Positions 1 through 6,164 of a DNA stretch of 17,137 nt are shown piece after piece. The notes beneath the pieces were generated by a model. It worked only from the letters and a program-made list of their open reading frames with translations, was not told where the DNA came from and searched no databases. The DNA comes from SKLM01 sp041687115 (GTDB lineage Bacteria; Chloroflexota; Anaerolineae; B4-G1), in the NCBI GenBank assembly GCA_041687115.1, contig JAWLCP010000054.1, positions 1-17,137 of the forward strand. Reading direction: 5' to 3'. Position numbers and translations under genes: made by a program. Numbering within the stretch: the first letter of the stretch is position 1; each line of letters begins with the position of its first letter.

Positions 1-591
1 CAGCTCGGCGATGCGGCGCATGATGAGATCTGTGTACTCGTGGAGTCTCTTGCTTCGTACGTGACCGGTCTCAGGTAGGTGGAATGGCTCCCCGACGGCA
101 ATACGCACCCGGGTGCGACGGAGACGAGGAAGGTTGTGCTTGATCTTCTCCGTACCGGCGATTCCCACCGGCAAGAGGGGCACGTCGGCACGGGTCGCGA
201 TGTAGGCAGCCCCGGCTTTGCCTCTCTGGAGCGCGTGGCTCTCATTCGCCCGGGTACCCTCTGGGGCTAATCCCAGCACCTCTCCTCGTTCCAATACCTC
301 CAGTGCCTTACGTAAGGCTCGACGATCGACCTCGCCCCGACGTACCCAGATCGTGTCAGCAGCTTCCAGTATGGGCCCGAACAAGGGGTTCGACTTGTGC
401 TTGATTGCAGCGAAGGGTCGGACTGTGTGCGGCAGCATGAACAGAAGCATCGGGAGGTCAAGAGCTGACAGGTGGTTGGTCACCAGCAGGTAGGGCGGCT
501 CGGCCGGTATATTCTCCCGTCCAACGATCTCCAGACGGGTAGTGAGCTTTGTGATGATGAGGGCGATGATGCGTAGAAAACGATACGTCAA
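1..591 (-). CDS. PlsC-type 1-acylglycerol-3-phosphate acyltransferase (C-terminus beyond window)
   Basis: Lysophospholipid acyltransferase family enzyme, expected to move a fatty acyl group onto lysophosphatidic acid at the inner membrane face during phospholipid synthesis. Reading the minus strand from position 591 gives 197 open codons to the window edge. It carries the family's ordered motifs: the catalytic H-x4-D box (NHLSALD, H40 and D45), a VRRG segment at about residues 83-86, the PEGTR box at 110-114, and a VPLLPVGI segment after it. The start has no ATG: TTG at 589-591 sits 6 nt behind GGGAGG, and GTG at 592-594 is a close alternative. It begins about 20 nt after the LysM gene stop, so the two are probably co-transcribed. 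The family is near certain; acyl acceptor specificity cannot be told from sequence. Confidence 0.9.
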   Translation of the reverse strand, partial: MTYRFLRIIALIITKLTTRLEIVGRENIPAEPPYLLVTNHLSALDLPMLLFMLPHTVRPFAAIKHKSNPLFGPILEAADTIWVRRGEVDRRALRKALEVLERGEVLGLAPEGTRANESHALQRGKAGAAYIATRADVPLLPVGIAGTEKIKHNLPRLRRTRVRIAVGEPFHLPETGHVRSKRLHEYTDLIMRRIAEL

Positions 592-610
592 CACGAACCT
601 CCCGATGGCA

Positions 611-1642
611 TTATGTCCCCGCGACGCGCCCCAAGGCGATCACCCTGAAGTCATCGGGGAAATCTCCGTGGGCGGTAAGCAGAACAGTGAAAGAGGCCGT
701 CGCTCCGGGTGCGAGCCCTTCGTCGATCTTGATCGTGTGCTGGCGGAACCCGGTTACCGCCCGTCGGGCGTCATACAGGGTCACCACGAGGTCTACTGAC
801 CTGGCAATCTGCCCTGCGCCCACGTGCTTGACGGTGCCGTTCACCTCGAACTGAGACTCTGAGGGCCTGCCGTGGACTTCGATCACCGAGATCGGTACAT
901 AGGTGTCGGCCAGGCCACCGGCATCGTCAGCTCGTGCGACCGTCATCTGATAGCTAGCCCAATCCGGCGGCGTCTTGAATAGGACGCCGAAAGGGGAGCT
1001 CGCCCCGGGCGGAACCAGGTCCGCCGCAGCGAATGTGTCGTCCTCGGCGACCGCTTCACCGACAGCGTCAAAGAGCGTCACCTTCACCTGGACGTTCGTA
1101 AGGGTGACGGCCGTCGTATTGGTCACTTCTCCCAAGCCCCACAGGCTGCCGACCGGAGTGTTGTAGAGAGCTGCGCCCTCTACCTGAACCGGCTGGGGCG
1201 TGGGCGTGGGTAGTAGCAGACCGGGTGTCGTCTCACCTGAATCCTCGTCGACGGGGATGATCAATTGGTGCCCCACCTGCAGCAGTTGAGGGTTCGCAAT
1301 GCCGTTGGCCCTCTGCAACGCATCCACGGCCACGCCGTAGTCGAAGGCGATGTCCTGCAGGGTGTCTCCCCGCTGGACCACGTGCACGACAGGTGTGGGA
1401 GTGATCGTGGGCGTCGCCGTGTCAAGCGGGGGCAGGGGCGGCACTGTGCCGGTTGGCCGGTACGCCGACCTGCTGGAAGAGGGGGTTGCTGTTATCAAGG
1501 AAGCTGACCCTCGAGTAGGCGATGGCGTCACCACCTGTCCACAGCCGGCCAGCAGAAGGGTTACCCCCACAATGAGGGAAGATATCAGTCCTATCGTACA
1601 GAGCTCTTTCAAGTGTTCGCCGATTGGCCTTTCACCATTCAT
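611..1642 (-). CDS. LysM-domain lipoprotein with C-terminal FxLYD-like repeats
   Basis: Probable surface lipoprotein of 343 aa. An N-terminal hydrophobic stretch (about residues 16-33) ends in a lipobox LAGC with Cys34 as the lipidation site. A Thr/Pro/Ser-rich linker (about 38-85) follows, then one LysM peptidoglycan-binding domain (about 87-130, with the VQRGDTL opening and LQVGHQLIIP end). The C-terminal half looks like two tandem FxLYD-type beta domains (about 153-245 and 250-343); both contain VTLFD or VTLYD and a (V/L)xPGA turn. I chose the ATG at 1642 because GAGGT lies 5 nt upstream; a TTG at 1654 in frame would include that SD. A short leader and an extended -10 lie just upstream. 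The ligand and partner are unknown; a cell-wall-anchored envelope role is inference. Confidence 0.85.
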   Translation of the reverse strand: MNGERPIGEHLKELCTIGLISSLIVGVTLLLAGCGQVVTPSPTRGSASLITATPSSSRSAYRPTGTVPPLPPLDTATPTITPTPVVHVVQRGDTLQDIAFDYGVAVDALQRANGIANPQLLQVGHQLIIPVDEDSGETTPGLLLPTPTPQPVQVEGAALYNTPVGSLWGLGEVTNTTAVTLTNVQVKVTLFDAVGEAVAEDDTFAAADLVPPGASSPFGVLFKTPPDWASYQMTVARADDAGGLADTYVPISVIEVHGRPSESQFEVNGTVKHVGAGQIARSVDLVVTLYDARRAVTGFRQHTIKIDEGLAPGATASFTVLLTAHGDFPDDFRVIALGRVAGT

Positions 1643-1662
1643 CGCATACCTCAACGCCGGCG

Positions 1663-1671
1663 ATTATACCA
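1663..1671 (-). promoter_or_regulatory. Extended -10 promoter of the LysM lipoprotein/acyltransferase operon
   Basis: On the minus strand the sequence reads TGG-TATAAT, a perfect -10 hexamer with the TGn extension. It lies about 20 nt upstream of the chosen ATG, so the leader would be very short. The -35 region at 17 bp spacing (CTAGCA) is poor, as is common when an extended -10 compensates. Confidence 0.6.
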
Positions 1672-1812
1672 CATCTGTTGTTAGCTGCTAGAGCTTAACG
1701 AGCCTGGAAGACCTCCTCCTCGCCGTTTCTTATCCCCGCGTGGTGTCCTCGCTTCTAACACGTGGTCCGATCGAAAGAGGCGGTCTGCCACAGATTACGG
1801 CACACACCTCGT

Positions 1813-1841
1813 TTGACTTCTGATGGATTTGACGGTATCTT
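1813..1841 (+). promoter_or_regulatory. Sigma70-type promoter for the small membrane protein
   Basis: TTGACT (1813-1818) and TATCTT (1836-1841) are separated by exactly 17 bp. The predicted start near 1848 gives a leader of about 64 nt before the ATG at 1912. It faces away from the lipoprotein promoter at 1663-1671, so 1643-1911 is a divergent promoter region. I see no other gene in that stretch. Confidence 0.5.
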
Positions 1842-1911
1842 ATGGCAGGTTGACTGATGCCGGAGACCACGTCGGCGTTCTCAGGACTGGCACAACACAC
1901 GGAGGTGACCC

Positions 1912-2109
1912 ATGGTCGAGGATCTTCGGGAGCAGGTGATTCAGCAGGAGGAAGCTGAGTTTGAAGAAGAAGATGAAGGCTTCGCCCAGGTGTTGCTCGG
2001 CCTGCAACCATGGCAGCGCTTGACGCTGGCTCTGTTGCTCTTCTTCGACGTGGCGCTGTGCGGGTGCATGGGCTTGGTGATGATGGGACGCGTCATGCCA
2101 GCGTTCTAG
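1912..2109 (+). CDS. Small acidic, probably C-tail-anchored membrane protein (65 aa)
   Basis: I do not recognise a named family. The N-terminal half (about residues 1-25) is strongly acidic, with EEAEFEEEDEG. The C-terminal half (about 36-61) is one hydrophobic segment containing CGCMG, ending only a few residues after the membrane span. That layout fits a tail-anchored or single-pass protein with a cytoplasmic acidic head. The gene is credible because a strong SD (GGAGGTGA) sits directly before the ATG and a 17-bp-spaced promoter lies upstream. A stable hairpin follows the stop at 2174-2210. Function is unknown. Confidence 0.7.
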   Translation: MVEDLREQVIQQEEAEFEEEDEGFAQVLLGLQPWQRLTLALLLFFDVALCGCMGLVMMGRVMPAF

Positions 2110-2173
2110 TCCGCCTCCTGGCACACACAACCCGAACACGATCCCGGTCCGGTAGAATCGCATATCGGGCTCC

Positions 2174-2210
2174 AGCCGCTGAAGTGGAGGTCGCTGGCCT
2201 CTCAGCGGCT
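2174..2210 (+). terminator. Hairpin between the small membrane protein and the uridine kinase-like gene
   Basis: Perfect 9-bp inverted repeat AGCCGCTGA (2174-2182) and TCAGCGGCT (2202-2210). A second nested pairing GAGG (2187-2190) with CCTC (2198-2201) stacks on it on the 3' side. Only a short TTT follows, so it could be a weak intrinsic terminator, a processing site, or a 5'-leader structure of the next gene, whose ATG is 40 nt downstream. Confidence 0.45.
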
Positions 2211-2249
2211 TTCGCATCTCTCAGACCGGCGAGCTAGAAGGAAGATTCG

Positions 2250-3953
2250 ATGAATAGCGATACAGCCCTTGTCTGGATCTCGGCACCGCGAAAGACGGCA
2301 CAGGCCCACTTCCCTGATGGTCGGACACTTGAAGCACCAGCTGGCACACGGCTGGAGCACTACTTCCACGCCGCGCTGGGAGAATCCGCGGTGCCTTTCA
2401 TTGCAGCGCTGGTCAACGGTGGCCTGCGAGAGTTGACCTACAGGATGTGGACCGATGCGGAAGTCCAACCGCTGTTCCTGTCCGACTCCGATGGTATCCG
2501 CATCTACCGGCGATCACTCTCCTTTCTGCTTATCACCGTCCTTCGGGAGCTGTTTCCAGAGGCCTATGTCTTCGTGGATCATTCCCTGCCCTTCGGGGGC
2601 TTCTTCTGTGAGGTCGGGGGGCGAAAGCCTTTCGACGAGGAGGAGTTGGCAGAGATTGAAAGCCGCATGCATCAGATTGTGGAACACGATCTCCCGATTC
2701 GACGGGAGCGGGTCCCGCTTGACGAGGCTATTGAGCTTTTCCGTGAGCGCGCTGAGATGGACAAGGCCAAACTGCTGAGCCGCCGGGAGAACGACAGCCT
2801 GAAGCTGTACAATCTGCGGGATTCACGCGACTATTTCCACGGCTACATGGTGCCCTCGACCGGCTATCTCAAGTACTTCACCCTTCACAGGTGGCCACCA
2901 GGGTTCGTGCTGCAGTACCCCCGCCGGACCAATCCCACGAAGCTCGTTCCCGTACGCGTCTACCCCCAACTCACAGCTATCTTCCGAGAGTACGGCAAGC
3001 GGCTCCGCTTGCTCGGTGTAGATTCTGTGAGTGGGCTGAACGAGGCGATCGCGAGCGACCGCATACGCGAGATTATCCTTGTCTCCGAGGCCTTACACGA
3101 ACAGCGTATTGCCCAGATTGCAGACCAGATCACTCAGCAGGAGGGTGTGCGCCTGGTGCTGATCGCCGGCCCCTCTGCTTCCGGCAAGACGACGTTCTCA
3201 AAGCGCCTTTCCGTTCAGCTGCTGGCTCAAGGGATTCAGCCTTTCCCCCTTGCCCTTGATGACTACTTCGTCGACCGAGACGAGACGCCCCGAGATGTGA
3301 ATGGCAACTTCAACTTCGAAGCCCTGGAGGCTCTCGACATCTCACTCTTCAACGAGCACCTCCAGGCGTTGATGCGTGGAGAAGAGGTGCGGCTCCCGCG
3401 GTTCAACTTCAAGACCGGCAGGCGAGAGGGCGGGGAGAAGGTCCAACTGGGGCCGGACCACGTGGTCATCGTTGAAGGGATCCACGGGCTGAACCCGCGG
3501 CTCGTTGCTGGCGTGCCGGAGGATCGGGTCTACCGTATCTATGTATCGGCTCTGACCCAGCTCAATATCGACCGCCACAATCGGGTTCCGACGACCGACA
3601 CACGCCTGATCCGACGCATTGTGCGCGACGCGACCTACAGGGGCTATTCGGCCGAGGACACGATCGAACACTGGGAGATGGTACGACGGGGGGAGAAGGA
3701 GTATATCTTCCCTTACCAGGAGCACGCCGATATCATGTTCAACTCGGCACTCGTCTATGAGCTGGGCGTGCTCAAGAAACTGGCGGAGCCGCTCCTCCTC
3801 CAGGTCAAGCCTTCTAGCCCGCGCCGCGTGGAGGTCAAACGGCTGCTGGCTCTGCTGCGATGGTTCGAGCCTGTCGGGACGGAGCTAATCCCCGACAACT
3901 CCATCTTGCGGGAGTTCGTTGGGGGGTCTATCCTGCGTGATTACGCACCCTGA
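2250..3953 (+). CDS. Uridine kinase-like P-loop protein with N-terminal TGS/ThrRS-like region
   Basis: 567-aa protein of a fused family. Residues about 18-90 resemble a TGS domain (FPDGRTLEAPAGTRL). About 95-250 resemble the second additional domain of threonyl-tRNA synthetase (DHSLPFGGFF near 110-119). About 300-530 form a uridine kinase/phosphoribulokinase-type P-loop kinase. The Walker A is GPSASGKT (307-314), followed by an LDDYF segment and a Walker B-like VVIVEGIHGLN. The family is expected to phosphorylate a uridine-like nucleoside with ATP or GTP, but the substrate of these long forms is not established here. The ATG has AAGGAAG upstream. The gene is convergent with the cupin gene. 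No tRNA synthetase catalytic motifs are present, so it is not ThrRS. Confidence 0.9.
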   Translation: MNSDTALVWISAPRKTAQAHFPDGRTLEAPAGTRLEHYFHAALGESAVPFIAALVNGGLRELTYRMWTDAEVQPLFLSDSDGIRIYRRSLSFLLITVLRELFPEAYVFVDHSLPFGGFFCEVGGRKPFDEEELAEIESRMHQIVEHDLPIRRERVPLDEAIELFRERAEMDKAKLLSRRENDSLKLYNLRDSRDYFHGYMVPSTGYLKYFTLHRWPPGFVLQYPRRTNPTKLVPVRVYPQLTAIFREYGKRLRLLGVDSVSGLNEAIASDRIREIILVSEALHEQRIAQIADQITQQEGVRLVLIAGPSASGKTTFSKRLSVQLLAQGIQPFPLALDDYFVDRDETPRDVNGNFNFEALEALDISLFNEHLQALMRGEEVRLPRFNFKTGRREGGEKVQLGPDHVVIVEGIHGLNPRLVAGVPEDRVYRIYVSALTQLNIDRHNRVPTTDTRLIRRIVRDATYRGYSAEDTIEHWEMVRRGEKEYIFPYQEHADIMFNSALVYELGVLKKLAEPLLLQVKPSSPRRVEVKRLLALLRWFEPVGTELIPDNSILREFVGGSILRDYAP

Positions 3954-3976
3954 TGGGGCAGAAGGGAAAGGCATGC

Positions 3977-3993
3977 GAGCAGGTCACCTGCTC
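3977..3993. terminator. Small palindrome between convergent genes
   Basis: GAGCAGGT-C-ACCTGCTC is a perfect 8+1+8 palindrome, able to form a 6-bp stem with a 5-nt loop on either strand. It lies in the 96-nt gap between two converging genes, where a bidirectional terminator is expected. It lacks a T-run on both sides, so the call is weak. Confidence 0.3.
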
Positions 3994-4049
3994 CCTGCGA
4001 TTCCGCCCGTGCCTGCCTTCGGTCCACCGCTGGATAGGGATAGGCTCCG

Positions 4050-4382
4050 TTACTCATCTGAATGCGGAATGACACAGATGAAGCGTAGCGGACCCTCTCC
4101 TGTGTTCCGATAGCCGTGCGGCTGGCTCGGCGGGACGTAGAGCGCGACGCCGGGGCGCATCACCTCTTTGCCATCGGGAGTTTCTGCTATCCCTTCGCCC
4201 TCCAGCACAAAGATCTCGTGCTCATAGGGGTGCTGATGCGTCTCGAAGACAGCTCCTGGCTGGAACTCAATGACGCGCATGGCGAAGTTCGGTGCACCCT
4301 CGGGCTTCCCGATGACCCAGCGGATGGACTTATCCTCGCCCACCGGCTCTTTGGGAACGTCGCGATAATCTCGGCTTAACAT
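4050..4382 (-). CDS. Single-domain cupin protein
   Basis: 110-aa beta-barrel cupin. Motif 1 is present as G43, H49, H51 and E56 (HQHPYEHE), and motif 2 as PPSQPHGYRN with H89. These are the usual His/His/Glu/His metal ligands. Proteins of this size may be dioxygenases, isomerases or sugar-binding proteins, so the reaction is open. The ATG at 4382 is chosen because GGAGGT stands 4 nt upstream. The reading frame stays open further upstream (to about 4607), but only across the preceding flavoprotein gene in another frame, so that extension is not real. It follows that gene's stop by 14 nt and is probably the last gene of the 5805-4050 operon. Confidence 0.88.
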   Translation of the reverse strand: MLSRDYRDVPKEPVGEDKSIRWVIGKPEGAPNFAMRVIEFQPGAVFETHQHPYEHEIFVLEGEGIAETPDGKEVMRPGVALYVPPSQPHGYRNTGEGPLRFICVIPHSDE

Positions 4383-4396
4383 ATGTACCTCCAGAA

Positions 4397-5542
4397 CTAT
4401 TGATCCGTGTATGTCCTCCGCTTCGCCTCCGTTCTCTGGCCCAGCCCTAGCAGAAGGTCGGGAAGAGCCCGGGTTGCCATCCGACGATAGGAGGTCGTTC
4501 CCGCGAACAGGTGGAGGAACTCCTTGATGATGCGCGGGTTTCGCACACCCAATTCGAAGCTTCTCCGCGGATACTTGTAGAAGAGGCGCGCCCAGCGCTG
4601 CCCCCAAAGTAGATCGCGACCGATCTCGCGGTCTACTCGTTCCGTGTAGCGTTGGAGATTCCCGGTCAGCACAGATTCGGCGGCGACTCGACCGCTGTCG
4701 ACAGCATGGCGAATACCCTCACCCAATAAAGGATCCACCAACCTGGCCGCGTCGCCTGCCAGCAGAACGCGTCCCTGGCGAAGGGGCTCACGCTGTAGAT
4801 AGATGGGCAGAGGGTGACCTTGTGGTCGTGTGGCGTCAACTTCAATTCCCAGTCGAGACATCTCCCGCCGCAGGAGCCTCCGCATATGAGGGTAATCTGC
4901 CCTACCCAGCACAATGCCGATGCCTACCGACAGATTCACTGTTTTCGGAAAGACCCAGAGATAACCTCCCGGCGGCGTCCCGAAGATGAACAGCGCTGTG
5001 TTGCGGTAGGTCTTTAACAGCTCATCACCGACCGGGACTTCGGCTTCGATAGCGCCTCCCTTCCACCTCTCCCGCCGCAGGCCCACGAGGCGTGCTACCC
5101 GCGAGTTTGCTCCATCGGCGCCGATGAGATAGCGAGCCCGAAAGTCCTCCCCGGAGGCAGTGGACACTTCCACGCCATCTTCGTCCTGCCGGACCATCGT
5201 GACAGGAGATCTGTCGTGTACCTCGGCCTGGGCGTGGTTCAGGATGTGAAGGTCGAAACGGTCGCGCATAACCATCGCGACGGACCGATCTGGAATGTCT
5301 GCCTCGATCTCCCGGCCATCCCGGAAGCGAAGGCGGACCCGCCGAATCCACTGCTCGACAACGCTCGACAAGCTGAAGGGGAAGCGATCGAGGACGCTCT
5401 TGGGGACCCCACCGCCGCAGGCCTTGTAGCGGGGCAACGCTTCCTTCTCGAGGACGAGGAGCCGCCGTCCGGCTTGGCCCAGCCAGTAGGCGGCAGAGGC
5501 ACCAGCTGGACCTGCACCCACGACGATAACGTCGTAGCCCAT
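4397..5542 (-). CDS. Geranylgeranyl reductase-family FAD-dependent oxidoreductase
   Basis: 381-aa flavoprotein of the geranylgeranyl reductase/p-hydroxybenzoate hydroxylase fold. It has an N-terminal dinucleotide motif GAGPAG (9-14), the GGR-type PRYKACGGG signature (37-45), the mid-protein DG motif GADGANSRV (141-149), and the FAD ribityl motif LAGDAARLVDPLLGEG (261-276). Family members hydrogenate isoprenoid chains of chlorophyll, quinones or lipids, or hydroxylate aromatics. Substrate cannot be assigned, and no photosynthesis genes are nearby. The ATG overlaps the upstream gene's stop as TAATG, so translation is probably coupled, which also explains the weak SD. Confidence 0.88.
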   Translation of the reverse strand: MGYDVIVVGAGPAGASAAYWLGQAGRRLLVLEKEALPRYKACGGGVPKSVLDRFPFSLSSVVEQWIRRVRLRFRDGREIEADIPDRSVAMVMRDRFDLHILNHAQAEVHDRSPVTMVRQDEDGVEVSTASGEDFRARYLIGADGANSRVARLVGLRRERWKGGAIEAEVPVGDELLKTYRNTALFIFGTPPGGYLWVFPKTVNLSVGIGIVLGRADYPHMRRLLRREMSRLGIEVDATRPQGHPLPIYLQREPLRQGRVLLAGDAARLVDPLLGEGIRHAVDSGRVAAESVLTGNLQRYTERVDREIGRDLLWGQRWARLFYKYPRRSFELGVRNPRIIKEFLHLFAGTTSYRRMATRALPDLLLGLGQRTEAKRRTYTDQ

Positions 5543-5805
5543 TACTTGCTCTGGCGGGGTCGCTTCCAGATGCAGATCATCTGATCAGGCCTGAAGATGA
5601 CCTGGACCAGCTCCCAGCCTTCGCCGCCGACCTCACTGAGCAGGTGCTGGATGGCTTCCGTAAAGGGATTGGGTCCCTCGTCGAAGTAGCAGGCTCCCTT
5701 GTCGTCGCAGTAGATTGCCGGAGGCACATCCTCCACTGCCCGGGGGAGATTATCCAGAATGTCTCCGGCACCGTGAACCGTGACTCGATAACGCCAGCCG
5801 CTCAT
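5542..5805 (-). CDS. Small DUF4177-like protein (87 aa)
   Basis: 87-aa soluble protein. The C-terminal GGEGWELVQVIF followed by a basic WKRP end recalls the DUF4177 pattern (GWELv then KRP), though I cannot confirm the family by search. A middle segment rich in Asp, Cys and Tyr (IYCDDKGACYFDEGPNPF) is unusual for such a short protein. The start is ATG at 5805, with AGGAG 5 nt upstream. It is the first gene of the operon and overlaps the flavoprotein gene by its stop (TAATG). Tight coupling suggests it works with that enzyme; its role is unknown. Confidence 0.7.
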   Translation of the reverse strand: MSGWRYRVTVHGAGDILDNLPRAVEDVPPAIYCDDKGACYFDEGPNPFTEAIQHLLSEVGGEGWELVQVIFRPDQMICIWKRPRQSK

Positions 5806-5855
5806 AGAAGCTCCTATTTGTCTGGCAGCGTCCTGCTCCATTGCGAGTGCGCTCG

Positions 5856-5864
5856 ATTATAGCA
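5856..5864 (-). promoter_or_regulatory. Extended -10 promoter of the flavoprotein operon
   Basis: Minus strand reads TGC-TATAAT, a consensus -10 with the TGn extension, about 50 nt upstream of the ATG at 5805. The -35 is weak (TTGCTC at 18 bp spacing). It has the same architecture as the promoter at 1663-1671. Confidence 0.6.
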
Positions 5865-5888
5865 CGCCATCGCGCAGGGGAGCAAACG

Positions 5889-5923
5889 GAGAGGCCCATG
5901 TCCTGGAGCGAGACGGGCCTCTC
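5889..5923 (-). terminator. Hairpin ending the thiol-redox operon
   Basis: Perfect 9-bp inverted repeat GAGAGGCCC (5889-5897) and GGGCCTCTC (5915-5923) with a 17-nt loop. It begins 20 nt after the ferredoxin stop and just before the promoter of the next minus-strand operon. The T-tract on the minus strand is short (CCGTTTGC), so efficiency is uncertain, but the position is right for an operon end. Confidence 0.55.
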
Positions 5924-5943
5924 ATTCCTTCGTCGGAGTGAGG

Positions 5944-6150
5944 TTAAGGCACCACAGCGCCGAACGGACAAGCAGGGACGCAGACCATGCATCCATGGCA
6001 ACGATTGCCGTCCACGAACGGCGCCTCGTCCGGGTCGAGCCACAGAATTGCCTTGGTTCGACATGCTCTGCGTGCCGCGCACCTCTTGCACGCCCGGCAT
6101 GTTCCCTCGTCGACGTGCGGAACCCTCCACGCAGGCGGGTGAGCGATCAC
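5944..6150 (-). CDS. Small dicluster-type [4Fe-4S] ferredoxin
   Basis: 68-aa iron-sulfur protein with two Cys groups. The second is canonical, C51-x2-C54-x2-C57-x3-C61-P. The first is C18-x2-C21-x2-C24-x5-C30, with a longer final gap than the usual x3 and no Pro after it; it is also rich in Arg and Lys. Two [4Fe-4S] clusters are likely. I place the start at GTG 6150 because AGAGG lies about 6 nt upstream, and because the longer frame overlaps the preceding reductase gene. It begins 14 nt after that gene's stop and is last in the operon, so it is a candidate electron donor for that reductase. Confidence 0.78.
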   Translation of the reverse strand: MIAHPPAWRVPHVDEGTCRACKRCAARRACRTKAILWLDPDEAPFVDGNRCHGCMVCVPACPFGAVVP

Positions 6151-6164
6151 TGTTTCCTCTGATG

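Noticed and set aside
2250..3180. Threonyl-tRNA synthetase
   Set aside because: Only the N-terminal accessory domains resemble ThrRS; class II synthetase motifs are absent and a P-loop kinase follows.
4383..4607. Upstream extension of the cupin frame
   Set aside because: It overlaps the flavoprotein gene on the same strand in another frame; GGAGGT directly before the ATG at 4382 fixes the start.
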